From the NCBI GenBank assembly GCA_005790565.1, contig SXUJ01000004.1, positions 1 to 51,629 of the forward strand: a DNA stretch of 51,629 nt, given 5' to 3'. Positions 35,165 through 43,639 of the stretch are shown here, piece after piece. Position numbers and translations under genes: made by a program. Position 1 is the stretch's first letter. The number at the start of each line of letters is the position of its first letter. This stretch comes from Planctomycetia bacterium. Lineage in GTDB: Bacteria; Planctomycetota; Phycisphaerae; Phycisphaerales; SM1A02. The notes below the pieces were generated by a model. The model made no database searches, was not told the DNA's origin, and saw only the letters and a program-made list of their open reading frames with translations.

Positions 35165-36403
35165 GTGGCCAGTATCGCTCTTGAAGTGCAAACGGAACGC
35201 GTCGCGTCGACGACGCTTGATCGCATTCTTCCGAGCGGACGCCAGAGGGTCGACGGCCTCTACGCGCATATCCCGTTCTGTTTTCACAAGTGCCACTACT
35301 GCGACTTCTATTCATTCGTGGATGCGGATGACCGGCAGGAAGTTTTTGTTGCACGATTGGAGCACGAGGTCGCGTTTGCGCGGGAGCGGATCGAAGGACC
35401 TCTCCGGACGATCTTCGTTGGCGGAGGGACACCGACGCTCCTTCGGCCGCCGTTGCTCGCTCGCACGCTCCGTGCGATTGCTTCGATTCCTCGAATCAGC
35501 GGGTATGAGTGGACCGTGGAAGCCAATCCCGAAACGGTGACGGCGGAGGTTGCGGCCACGCTCGTGGCTGCCGGAGTGAATCGAGTTTCGGTGGGCGCGC
35601 AGAGCTTTGAGGCAGCGCATCTGAAAAGGCTAGAACGATGGCATGATGTTTCGAGTGTGGCGCGGGCCGTGGGGGAACTCCGCAAGGCCGGAATCCAGAA
35701 CCTCAACCTCGACCTGATCTTTGGAATACCCGGTCAAACTGCGGCCGATGCGCAGCGCGATGTCGAACGGGCGCTCGACATCGGCATCGAGCACCTTTCG
35801 GCGTACGGTCTGACGTACGAACCAAACACCGCGATGACGAAGCGACTCAAGCGCGGCGATTTCGAACCGGCGAGTGATGAGCTTGAAGCAGCGATGTACG
35901 AGTCGATTCGTGCGCTTCTCGCGCACGCGGGATTCGAGCAGTACGAGATTTCCAACTGGTCAAAGCCATCCTTTGCCTGCCAGCACAATCTCACCTACTG
36001 GCGCAATCGGCCGTGGTGGGCACTCGGGCCGAGCGCGAGTGGATTTGTCGCGGGTCATCGATTCAAGATCGTGCCGAGACTGAGCGATTGGCTCGCGCGT
36101 GGCGGAGATGCCCCCGACGGTGGAGGCGCGCCCCCGATCCTCGACCATGAGCCACCCGATGAAGCGCGCCATGTCAGCGAGGCATTGATGCTCGGTTTGC
36201 GCATCGTCGGGGGTAAGTCGAGCGGGGAGGCTGCGGGGATCTCCGCCGAGTTGGAGGCCCTCGCTGTCCGATTGCGGCCCTCACGCGAAGTCGCGATCGC
36301 GCATGCGCTTGAGCGGGGGATCTTGGCGCGAGAGGGCGGTCGGTTACGGCTTGGAGACCGCGGGATGTTGGTCGCGGACGGACTTCTGGCGGAGTTGGTT
36401 TGA
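35165..36403 (+). CDS. hemW: HemW-like radical SAM protein
   Basis: 412 residues from a GTG. PFCFHKCHYCDFYSF holds the CxxxCxxC cluster motif with the HemW-type 'YCDF' extension; FVGGGTPTLL, ANPETVT, NRVSVGAQSF, NLNLDLIFGIPGQT and GLTYEPNTAM are all family landmarks. HemW is a heme chaperone that inserts heme into respiratory enzymes; older annotations call it oxygen-independent coproporphyrinogen oxidase, which lacks this particular set of motifs. The last codons overlap the TTG start of the next gene (TTGA). It heads a three-gene unit with two membrane proteins. Confidence 0.88.
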   Translation: MASIALEVQTERVASTTLDRILPSGRQRVDGLYAHIPFCFHKCHYCDFYSFVDADDRQEVFVARLEHEVAFARERIEGPLRTIFVGGGTPTLLRPPLLARTLRAIASIPRISGYEWTVEANPETVTAEVAATLVAAGVNRVSVGAQSFEAAHLKRLERWHDVSSVARAVGELRKAGIQNLNLDLIFGIPGQTAADAQRDVERALDIGIEHLSAYGLTYEPNTAMTKRLKRGDFEPASDELEAAMYESIRALLAHAGFEQYEISNWSKPSFACQHNLTYWRNRPWWALGPSASGFVAGHRFKIVPRLSDWLARGGDAPDGGGAPPILDHEPPDEARHVSEALMLGLRIVGGKSSGEAAGISAELEALAVRLRPSREVAIAHALERGILAREGGRLRLGDRGMLVADGLLAELV

Positions 36404-37434
36404 CGAAAGATCTCTTTCATTCAGCCCCTTCGCACTCTCGACCGATATTGCAACCACCAGTGCTGCGCGCCGTGCTCCATCTCATCCGACCCGGTGACTG
36501 GACGAAGAATGTCTTCGTCCTCATCGCGTTCGCGTTTTGGGCGGCGAATCAATACGCAACCGCACCGACGGCTGCAATCGTCCACGCGATTTCGCAATCG
36601 ATAGCTGCGTTTGCGGCGTTCTGCTGTGTCGCGAGCGGTTTCTACTGCATTAACGACACCATGGATCGCGAGAGCGATCGCCTGCACCCGGTGAAACGAT
36701 TGCGACCGGTCGCGTCTGGCGCAATCTCGCCCACCGCCGCGCTCGTTCTCGGCTTTGCGCTCCTTGCGGCGGCATGCGCGATCGCGGAATCGGTGCGCTT
36801 TGGTCTCCTCCTCGCGGTGCTGCTCTACGCACTTCTGCAAGTGGCCTACAACTTTTGCTTCAAGCGCGTGGCCATCCTCGATGTCACGACGATCGCAGCA
36901 GGATTCGCGCTGCGGGCGGCTGCGGGGGCGCTCGCGATCGATGTCAAGATTAGTGTGTGGCTCGTGCTCTGCGTGTTTTTCCTCTGTCTGTTCCTTGGAT
37001 TCATCAAGCGAACTTGCGACCTCGTTGCTGCGCAGCGAGTGCAGTCTTCTTGGCGAAGCAGCGCGGGATACGGAGATCGGAGCGAACTCGATTTTCTTCT
37101 TGCGCTGAGTGCCACGCTCACCGTGGTTGCGTACATCGCGTACTCCACGAGTGAGCACGCACAACTCATCTTTGGTTCGCGCGCCATTGGTATGACCCTG
37201 TTGTCGCCGCTCGTGCTGACGGCGATTCACCGATTCTGGCGGCGTGCCCATGAGGGTGGTTCCGACAGTCCACTTGCGGCGCTTCGGAGTGACCGAGTCG
37301 TGCTGTTTTCTGTCGCAAGTTATATCGTGCTGCTCGGATTCGTCTTGTTCGCCCCGATCGCGCGAGAAGCGCTCGATGCGGTCTTTCTGCATGTTTCTAA
37401 CGGATCCGCGGTCGCTTCCGGAGCGCACCCGTGA
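36400..37434 (+). CDS. UbiA-family prenyltransferase, DPPR-synthase-like
   Basis: 344 residues with about eight or nine membrane helices. The opening LIRPGDWTKNVFVLIAFAF and the catalytic Asp-rich motif NDTMDRESDRLHPVKRLRPV match decaprenyl-phosphate phosphoribosyltransferases, which attach phosphoribose from PRPP to a polyprenyl phosphate, the first step to polyprenyl-phosphate arabinose/ribose donors. A second Asp motif is less clear. It begins with TTG inside the hemW stop and ends in a GTGA overlap with the next gene, so it is translationally coupled on both sides. A partner epimerase (DprE-like) is not in the window. Confidence 0.78.
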   Translation: MTKDLFHSAPSHSRPILQPPVLRAVLHLIRPGDWTKNVFVLIAFAFWAANQYATAPTAAIVHAISQSIAAFAAFCCVASGFYCINDTMDRESDRLHPVKRLRPVASGAISPTAALVLGFALLAAACAIAESVRFGLLLAVLLYALLQVAYNFCFKRVAILDVTTIAAGFALRAAAGALAIDVKISVWLVLCVFFLCLFLGFIKRTCDLVAAQRVQSSWRSSAGYGDRSELDFLLALSATLTVVAYIAYSTSEHAQLIFGSRAIGMTLLSPLVLTAIHRFWRRAHEGGSDSPLAALRSDRVVLFSVASYIVLLGFVLFAPIAREALDAVFLHVSNGSAVASGAHP

Positions 37435-38804
37435 CGGAAGAGATCCGAGATCGGCGCACCCTGTGGTTCGGCCTGCTGCCGGTTGTGGCGTGGCTCGTCT
37501 TAGTGCTGCCAGTCGTGTGCTCTGGGCTGATTGGCACTGCTTCGGCATGGGATCAAGAGTACTTCCATCGACCGGTGATTCACATCCTGTCAGCAGGGCT
37601 GCCGGCTCCATCCTTCTTCGACTATGGATCCGCGACGACGCCGGGCTACCACCTTGTGCTCGCAGTGCTCGATCGGTTTGGCGCCGATGACCTCGCACTT
37701 CGCATCGTGAGTTCACTCTTTGCCCTGGCGGCGAGCGTCGTGCTCGCTCGCGTGGTTGCGCGATTGTCCACGCCCGCATTCGGCGCGCTGAGCGGACTGC
37801 TCTTTCTGCTGAACCCGTACATCCTCGGAAGCGCGATGCACTTGAGCACCGACGCGTTCGCCTTTCTCTTTCTCATTCTTGCCATCGCGGCCGGAATTGA
37901 CATTGCGCGCGATGGTGTTTCCATGCGTGTTGCGGTACGCGGGATGGTCTGGAGTTGTGCAGCGGCGATGGTTCGGCAAGTACTCCTGTGGTGCGCGGGC
38001 ATTCCTTTTGTCGCCGTGCTCCTGCGGATCGGGGCCGGGTTGGAGTCGAGAAAGCTCCGTGCCCTCGCGGTCACTTCGGTCATGAATCTCCCTGGCGTGC
38101 TGCTCGTCGGTGCATTCGTCGTGTTGTGGGAAGGATTGATTCCGCCGGGGTTTCGCATCATTCACGGCTCGGGCGTGAACAGCACAACGCCGATTTATGT
38201 CCTCGCGCTCGTGGGGTGCTGGGGAGCGTTGATTGCTGCGGTGCACCCGAGTTTCTTCGTGGCAGTGCGGTCGAAGCAAGCGATCCTTTGCGGCATAGGT
38301 GCGGGATGCCTCGCACTACTCGTGAAGAGTTCCTACGACGGTCCGCACGACGGCATTCGATGGGGCGGCACGCTCTGGACCGTCGCTCGCTACACGCCTG
38401 TGATCATGGAACGTTCGATCGTCATCGTGGCGCTCGCCGTCTGTGGTGGTGCGGTGATCGGCGCAATCCTCCGCCTCGCGCAGGGGCATCCACGACGCGT
38501 CGAATGTTGGACCGCATTGCTCGCTCTCGCACTGGGATCACTCGCGCAGACGCTGAACACCAAGTGCTTCGAACGCTACGCGCTCCCTGTGGTCTTGATT
38601 GTGATTCCGATTGCGGTTGGTGTCCTGCTTCCCGCGGTTGGAGCGGAAAAAGTCCCGTCGGCCCGCGCGCGGCTGCGGTTTCCTCTCGCCGCGCTCTGCC
38701 TGCTGTTCATCGTCGCGACCGCCGACATTTACCTGCGGCTTGGTCGCGAAAACCCGCCGCCACCGCTGCCGCACGAGTTTCGACCTATCGCGCCGGCGCG
38801 ATAA
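37431..38804 (+). CDS. Polytopic membrane protein, GT-C glycosyltransferase-like
   Basis: 457 residues with about ten to twelve membrane helices. The first luminal loop reads WDQEYFHRPVIHIL followed by a T-T-P-G-Y-H motif, which resembles the acidic loop and 'TTPPG' of ALG10-type alpha-glucosyltransferases; AAMVRQVLLWCAG parallels their 'RQTNxxW' motif. A lipid-phosphate sugar user of the GT-C class is therefore plausible and would fit the preceding DPPR-synthase-like gene. The start GTG overlaps the previous stop. The assignment rests on motif resemblance only; it converges on the DUF1844 gene. Confidence 0.6.
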   Translation: MTEEIRDRRTLWFGLLPVVAWLVLVLPVVCSGLIGTASAWDQEYFHRPVIHILSAGLPAPSFFDYGSATTPGYHLVLAVLDRFGADDLALRIVSSLFALAASVVLARVVARLSTPAFGALSGLLFLLNPYILGSAMHLSTDAFAFLFLILAIAAGIDIARDGVSMRVAVRGMVWSCAAAMVRQVLLWCAGIPFVAVLLRIGAGLESRKLRALAVTSVMNLPGVLLVGAFVVLWEGLIPPGFRIIHGSGVNSTTPIYVLALVGCWGALIAAVHPSFFVAVRSKQAILCGIGAGCLALLVKSSYDGPHDGIRWGGTLWTVARYTPVIMERSIVIVALAVCGGAVIGAILRLAQGHPRRVECWTALLALALGSLAQTLNTKCFERYALPVVLIVIPIAVGVLLPAVGAEKVPSARARLRFPLAALCLLFIVATADIYLRLGRENPPPPLPHEFRPIAPAR

Positions 38805-38866
38805 AGGCCCTCGCGCCGCCGCGCAAAGGCGGATCGCGTCGATGGAGGCCGCAGAGACTCTCCGGT

Positions 38867-39376
38867 TTATGGCATTTCGATGCGTGGGGTAGTCGCAGCG
38901 CGACTCGCCGGCACAGGGCTTCCAATCGATCCTAGGACCGGCGATGCACCGACTCCGGCGGCGCTTTCCCGTTGCATTTGCGACGCGACCAATTGTGCGA
39001 TTTGCATGAACCGTTGCTGAAGATGTTGGACGACCTCCTGCAACTCGCTTGCTTCCTCCGGAGTGAGGTTTCCCTTGGTTTTCTCGTGGAGCACGCCGAG
39101 CATACCCATCGCAAACTGTGCGCTCTCGAGGTCGATCATGACCTTGCCGGTTTCAGGATCTTGCATCCCGCCAAGCCCCATCACCGCCTGCGAGGCAAGG
39201 CTCGCGACGAGCATTTGGAATCCAGTCGGAGGCGGACCCTCTTGTCCTCGCGCGCCTGGACCTGACGCGGCCGCCGTATTGCGCGCATCCGCCTTCTCCG
39301 CGAGGCGCTCTTTCTCGGCTTGCGCTTGCGCTTTCCAGTCGTTGTCGATGTGCAGTCGTGGGGTCTCGTCGCTCAT
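38867..39376 (-). CDS. DUF1844 family protein
   Basis: 169 residues from the ATG at 39376. After a polar N-terminal linker with an AQAEKERLAEKAD helix comes the DUF1844 core: FQMLVASLASQAVMGLGGMQ, then DLESAQFAMGMLGVLHEKTK and GNLTPEEASELQEVVQHLQQ. Function of the family is unknown; it is a small cytoplasmic helical protein. The frame continues to 39634 upstream, but those 86 residues are low in structure and the ATG at 39376 has a TACACT element 6 bases before it. Confidence 0.85.
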   Translation of the reverse strand: MSDETPRLHIDNDWKAQAQAEKERLAEKADARNTAAASGPGARGQEGPPPTGFQMLVASLASQAVMGLGGMQDPETGKVMIDLESAQFAMGMLGVLHEKTKGNLTPEEASELQEVVQHLQQRFMQIAQLVASQMQRESAAGVGASPVLGSIGSPVPASRAATTPRIEMP

Positions 39377-39382
39377 GCGCGG

Positions 39383-39388
39383 AGTGTA
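39383..39388 (-). promoter_or_regulatory. Putative -10 element (TACACT) of DUF1844 gene
   Basis: TACACT on the minus strand ends 6 bases before the ATG at 39376. The divergent gene at 39445 has the identical hexamer at the identical spacing. Confidence 0.45.
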
Positions 39389-39432
39389 GCCGCCGCGCGT
39401 CGGGCGACGCCCACCGTGTCCGTCCGATTCTC

Positions 39433-39438
39433 TACACT
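39433..39438 (+). promoter_or_regulatory. Putative -10 element (TACACT) of SurA/PpiC-like gene
   Basis: TACACT ends 6 bases before the ATG at 39445. Paired with the opposite-strand TACACT at 39383, 44 bases away between element edges. Confidence 0.45.
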
Positions 39439-39444
39439 GCGCCC

Positions 39445-40773
39445 ATGCAACCGCACGGTTCGTTGATGCTCCGCCTCGCGCTTTCCCTGCTTGCAACGGC
39501 GGCGGTGATTGGTGGCTGCAATTCGATCGACTCTCGAATCGAAGGCGGCATTGAAGTTCATCGAAGCAATGCGGGCATTGGCGACTTTTCGGCTCCAACG
39601 GCTGCCGTGCGCGCACAGGCTCGGACGCTTGCACTCGATCCTACGGTGTATGCACCACCAGTGATTGAAGTCGAGGCCACGACGATAGTGGCTGCAGGGC
39701 CTGAGACGCACGCGAGCGAATCGACCGCGACGGAACAAGTCATTTCGAAGTCGCCCGATGGTGAAGAGCATCGTGAGCTCATTGCGCGGACGCAATCGGA
39801 AGAAGTCGCGGTCAATCGACCGTGGCCGATCGAAGGGCTTGTCGGGCAGATCAATGGGCGTCCGCTCTTCGCCGACAGGTTTTTCGCGCCCCTTCAGGCT
39901 CGCATTGTGCAGATGGCCGCGTCTCCGGATCGCGTCGAGGCGCGTCGCGCGATCATTGATCTCATTCGCTTCTCGTTCAAGGAGTATGTCGATAGCGAAC
40001 TCATCATCGCTGAGGCGGAGTCTGGTCTCTCGACCGATCAGCAGCAAGGGCTCTTCGCTTGGCTCGCGTCGCTCGAAGAGGTGGAAATCGCCGAGCGCGG
40101 AGGAAGTCTGCTTGAAGCAGAAGCAAGTCTGATGGATGAGCGGGGCATGTCGATTGAGGAGTTCCTCCAAGAGCGCCGTGATGTCGCACTCGCGCAGCAA
40201 CTTCTCCGAAAACGCATTGAGCCGCGGGCGATTGTTTCGTGGCGCGATATCGAGCGAGCGTTTCGCCGAAGAGAGAGCGAAATCAATCCGCCACCGGCGA
40301 TGCTCATCGGCCGCATGCGCTTCGATACCACAACGGACGGCGCGAAGATTGAGCAGGTGAAGCAACTCATCGGCGAAGGCAAGACCCTGCCGGAAATCGC
40401 GGATGCGCTCGGCGTTCCGAATCACGGAGCATGGAATGAATTCAAACTTCCCCCCGAGGGCATCCGAGGGTTGCCTCTCACGGATGCGGTCAAGGATCGA
40501 TTGATCGACCTTCCCGTCGGAAAGCCCAGTGCCGTGCTTGAGCAGAAGGACTCGATGACTTGGCTCGCGGTTCTTGGAATCTCTCAGGCTCCGTATCGAT
40601 CCGTCTTCGATCCATCGGTGCAGACGCACCTCCGCGAGGATCTGCGCATCCAGCGTGTCATGGCCGAACGAGATCGCTGGCTTCGATCGCTCCGTTCGCG
40701 ATGGGTGTCAGAGGGCATAGAGCAGATGGAAGCGCGCCTCGTACAAATCGCGATGACGCGATACTGGCAGTGA
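39445..40773 (+). CDS. SurA/PpiC-like lipoprotein
   Basis: 442 residues. The signal peptide ends in a good lipobox, AVIGGC, with Cys25 as the likely lipidated residue. A low-complexity linker (about 25-150) leads to a SurA-N-like helical domain from VGQINGRPLFADRFFAPLQA (about 165-290), then a parvulin-like segment (INPPPAMLIGRMRFD through LIDLPVGKPSAVLEQ, about 300-400) and a helical C terminus. Such proteins are periplasmic folding helpers for exported proteins, and the prolyl isomerase site cannot be judged by eye. No neighbour suggests a substrate. Confidence 0.7.
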   Translation: MQPHGSLMLRLALSLLATAAVIGGCNSIDSRIEGGIEVHRSNAGIGDFSAPTAAVRAQARTLALDPTVYAPPVIEVEATTIVAAGPETHASESTATEQVISKSPDGEEHRELIARTQSEEVAVNRPWPIEGLVGQINGRPLFADRFFAPLQARIVQMAASPDRVEARRAIIDLIRFSFKEYVDSELIIAEAESGLSTDQQQGLFAWLASLEEVEIAERGGSLLEAEASLMDERGMSIEEFLQERRDVALAQQLLRKRIEPRAIVSWRDIERAFRRRESEINPPPAMLIGRMRFDTTTDGAKIEQVKQLIGEGKTLPEIADALGVPNHGAWNEFKLPPEGIRGLPLTDAVKDRLIDLPVGKPSAVLEQKDSMTWLAVLGISQAPYRSVFDPSVQTHLREDLRIQRVMAERDRWLRSLRSRWVSEGIEQMEARLVQIAMTRYWQ

Positions 40774-40815
40774 GCGCCAAGCGAGCACACTGAGCGTCGC
40801 GCGTGTCGCGATCAT

Positions 40816-41256
40816 TCAACGGGGCGGAGTTGGTTCATGTTGCAGTACCGCTTGGATGTGACGCAGGCAGCGGCAGGATCGCCCACTCCCCACAACCGCA
40901 ACGATGTCGAGTCGCACCGGGCGTTTGCGCCGAAGGTGCGCGGCGATGAACCGGATCAGTCGCCCCTGGGCCCGCAGTTTCCGTCGATCGACCCGTTCAG
41001 ACGCGTCGAAGCCTCGTGCTGATCGCTTGACCTCGACGACCACGACTTCCTTTCGATCGGGTGATTCGAAGACAAGATCTGCTTCGTCGCGGCCGACCGT
41101 AAAGTTTCGGGCGAGCAATCGGTAGCCCTCGCGTTTGAGTGACTGTTCGGCGGTCGCTTCGCCCTCATCCCGCTGCGTTGGAGAGATTGCTCTCGCGGCG
41201 TCGCACAGGCGCGCGAAGAGTGGCGATAGAAGCGCGCGAGGTACTGACCACCTCAC
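40816..41256 (-). CDS. yraN: YraN/UPF0102 family endonuclease-fold protein
   Basis: 146 residues from a GTG at 41256 whose GTGA overlaps the stop of the upstream DUF4159 gene. The family core is GEATAEQSLKREGYRLLARN, then RDEADLVFE and VVVVEVKRS (the D-E-x-K nuclease-like core with Asp, Glu and Lys), then RKLRAQGRLIRFIAAHL. The canonical family opening G-x-x-G/A-E-x-x-A is kept. The fold is related to Holliday-junction resolvases, but cellular role is unsettled. A much longer frame to 41532 exists upstream but its extra part is antisense-like and rejected. Confidence 0.85.
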   Translation of the reverse strand: MRWSVPRALLSPLFARLCDAARAISPTQRDEGEATAEQSLKREGYRLLARNFTVGRDEADLVFESPDRKEVVVVEVKRSARGFDASERVDRRKLRAQGRLIRFIAAHLRRKRPVRLDIVAVVGSGRSCRCLRHIQAVLQHEPTPPR

Positions 41257-43538
41257 GAGCCACACTCTCTCGCACGCAAGATCGCAAGTTCGATGAGTGC
41301 GGAAATGGCGTCCCGCGTGTCTTCGGGCTGCATGCCAACGCAGTCGGCGTGCGGTACACCGAGTAGCCCGAAAGAGAGGTCCTCTCGACTGAATACGGCT
41401 GCAATCCCGCGCGTGTCTTTCTCGCCGCGAAGCCGCAGCATCGTGGTGGTCGATTGCTCGGGCTGCTGAAGGTCGATGCCAAGCAGGGCGCGCGGGCGCC
41501 AACGCAAACTGGCAAGCTTGAGGGTGGGCCAAGCCTGAGAGAAGTCTTGTGGAGTCAGTCGCGCGACTTCAACTTGGCGTGCCTCCGTCCACGCAACCTC
41601 GCAACGCCGCGCAAAGTCTCCGGCTCCGAAGGGAGATTCGAAGAGGACAAGACCACCGCGCGAAGTGAAGCGGCTGAGCGCGTCAAGGATGGCTGCTTGT
41701 GGAACTGCGCGCGAGTCTCCGTGGATGACCGCAACACAGGGGAGTGGGAGTGCGTCGATCGCTGCGACCGTCGCCGATGCACGAATCACTGCGAGCGCGG
41801 GCAGTGACTGCATTTCTGTCCATGCCGCATCTTCAGGTTGCGCAGCCTCACTGACGAGCGCGATCGTGGCGGTTGCGGAGAGTGCAAGCGTGTTCGGTTC
41901 GCGCGCGAAAGTCGGCCACCCCATCGCGTCGTGACTGTACGGCAGTGCGAGTTGCGCAAGGGCTTTCGCGGCGCGTTCCGCCTGTTCGTCTTTCGATTCG
42001 AAGTCAACAAAGACGAGGAGCGCCCGAGGCGCGCCGTAGACTTCGACCGCCCATGCACGCACAGCGTTCGCGTCGATTCCCATCGGGGGTGCGCTGCGCA
42101 GGTCGATTGCTCGCTCAAGGCGCGCGCGGAGCGTTTGGCGCTCGGGAGGCGGAAGATTGACGACGGCGAGTCCTCCGCGCGCTGCGTGCATGCGGAGCGC
42201 GGCGCATTGCGCATCAGAGAGCGTTCGTGCGCGTTCCCTCGACACATAGAGCATGGCGGTGCGCTGCGCGATCTCCGGGCGTAAAGCGTCTCGGTCGACG
42301 ACCCACCAGCCCGCGCGAACCTCATCGCGCTCTTCGATGAGCTCCGTCACCGTCCGCGCGAGCGTTCGCGAAGCTGCCGCCTCCTTTGCCGTGCACCACA
42401 TCAAAATGGCGTTGGGTCGGAGCGCGCGGTCGAGGAAGAGGAGTGCGGTCGCAAGGTCCACGGCGCGAACTCGAGTTCCGCCCGCTTGCGCGCCGAGCCG
42501 TTCTCGAACGGAATATCGAGACGGATCGGTCGCGGATGGCACGAACAACTGCTGCGCGAGAGTTTCCGCGCATTCCTGAAGCCAATCATGGCTTCCGATT
42601 TCTGTGATGCCATGAGCTTGTGCGGCGCGTTCTAGCGCGAGGATCCAGAAGATCCACCACGCTTGATGTCCTGGATTCGCCTGTGGTTCGAAGTGCGTTG
42701 CGAGCCAGTGTTCGGCACGCTCGATGGACTTTTCGATCTTCTGCCGCAACGGTTGATCGCGTCGGACGTCTTCAAGCGTGAGGATGCCATCGAGTGCGGC
42801 GAGCAATCCTGCGGTGATCGATCCGCGCGCGGGCTCCGTTCGCGATTGTCCTTGGTAGGTCCAGCCGCCGCTGCTCGTCTGGGAATCGCAAAGCGAGTGG
42901 CAAAGGGATCGCCACAGCGCGGCCGGTGATTTCACGCCGACGCGCGTTGCTTCAAGAAGTGCGAGCGCAACGAATTGCCGAATGGAGTTGTCTTCAAGTC
43001 GTGTCGATGGCTCGTGCGCATACCCCCAACTCGACGACTTCTTTGAGAAACCCGATGCGATCCACGCGACATCTGCTTCAAGCGCTCGGCGGGTGGATGC
43101 CTCGGCGGTGCCGAGCGATTTGCGCAGGAGTGAAGCGCGCACAAGCACGCGAGCTGCGATCGCGTAGGTGCCATCCATGGGGTGCGTCATCGATGCGAGT
43201 GCGGGCGCGAGCCGAGGATCCTGCGACGCGACACCGCTCTCAAGCAGCGCCCAGCAGCAGAATGCCGTCTCGCCGCCGATCTGCGCAGACTCGCTTGGTG
43301 GTCGCTGCTGCGGTTGCCAATGTCGCTGTGCGTCGTGCATCGCAAAGAGTGCTGCTCGCGCGGCCTCTCGCATGGCAATGAGGTCGTGCGTCGTGAGGGT
43401 TGCGCGAGGTGTGGCCGTCGGGGCTTCGATCGGTTGCGCTTGCTGTGCATGCGAAGTGGGCACTGACAGCACGGTCAAGAGAGCAGCGAGAAAGATTGCG
43501 AGCTGGTTCGACACGGGAGACGCGATCCTACCGAGCAT
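41253..43538 (-). CDS. DUF4159 protein with toroid-like N-terminal domain, exported
   Basis: 761 residues with an N-terminal signal (NQLAIFLAALLTVLSVPTSH, then AQ). A GTG at 43514 (VSNQL) is an alternative start that would leave a cleaner signal peptide and lies 10 bases after a TAGGAT. Residues about 50-400 contain repeated alpha-helical units such as SSGGWTYQGQ and ARGSITAGLLAALDG, like prenyltransferase/squalene-cyclase toroids. Residues about 410-760 match DUF4159, with FVDFESKDEQ, GLVLFESPFGAGDF and FSREDLSFGLLG. The combination is recurrent in planctomycetes; function is unknown. Confidence 0.75.
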   Translation of the reverse strand: MLGRIASPVSNQLAIFLAALLTVLSVPTSHAQQAQPIEAPTATPRATLTTHDLIAMREAARAALFAMHDAQRHWQPQQRPPSESAQIGGETAFCCWALLESGVASQDPRLAPALASMTHPMDGTYAIAARVLVRASLLRKSLGTAEASTRRALEADVAWIASGFSKKSSSWGYAHEPSTRLEDNSIRQFVALALLEATRVGVKSPAALWRSLCHSLCDSQTSSGGWTYQGQSRTEPARGSITAGLLAALDGILTLEDVRRDQPLRQKIEKSIERAEHWLATHFEPQANPGHQAWWIFWILALERAAQAHGITEIGSHDWLQECAETLAQQLFVPSATDPSRYSVRERLGAQAGGTRVRAVDLATALLFLDRALRPNAILMWCTAKEAAASRTLARTVTELIEERDEVRAGWWVVDRDALRPEIAQRTAMLYVSRERARTLSDAQCAALRMHAARGGLAVVNLPPPERQTLRARLERAIDLRSAPPMGIDANAVRAWAVEVYGAPRALLVFVDFESKDEQAERAAKALAQLALPYSHDAMGWPTFAREPNTLALSATATIALVSEAAQPEDAAWTEMQSLPALAVIRASATVAAIDALPLPCVAVIHGDSRAVPQAAILDALSRFTSRGGLVLFESPFGAGDFARRCEVAWTEARQVEVARLTPQDFSQAWPTLKLASLRWRPRALLGIDLQQPEQSTTTMLRLRGEKDTRGIAAVFSREDLSFGLLGVPHADCVGMQPEDTRDAISALIELAILRARECGS

Positions 43539-43605
43539 GACGGTGTTTCCGTCCGACTGGTCCCTTTGGGACGGAAGTTTTCGCGCCTTGCGAGACGGCG
43601 ATGAC

Positions 43606-43633
43606 TTGCATTCATGTCAGAGGCTCCTATTCT
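43606..43633 (+). promoter_or_regulatory. Two-box promoter of sugar dehydrogenase gene, leaderless
   Basis: TTGCAT (43606-43611), 16 bases, TATTCT (43628-43633), then 6 bases to the ATG at 43640. The predicted start of transcription falls on the start codon. It is the best-supported member of the TANNNT set because a -35 box is present. Confidence 0.55.
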
Positions 43634-43639
43634 GAAGGC

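Noticed and set aside
36421-37779. 452-residue minus-strand frame over the prenyltransferase genes
   Set aside because: Charged, Arg-rich mirror of hydrophobic helices; no motif.
41257-41532. N-terminal extension of yraN
   Set aside because: It lies inside and antisense-like to the DUF4159 reading; the GTGA overlap at 41253-41256 gives the natural start.
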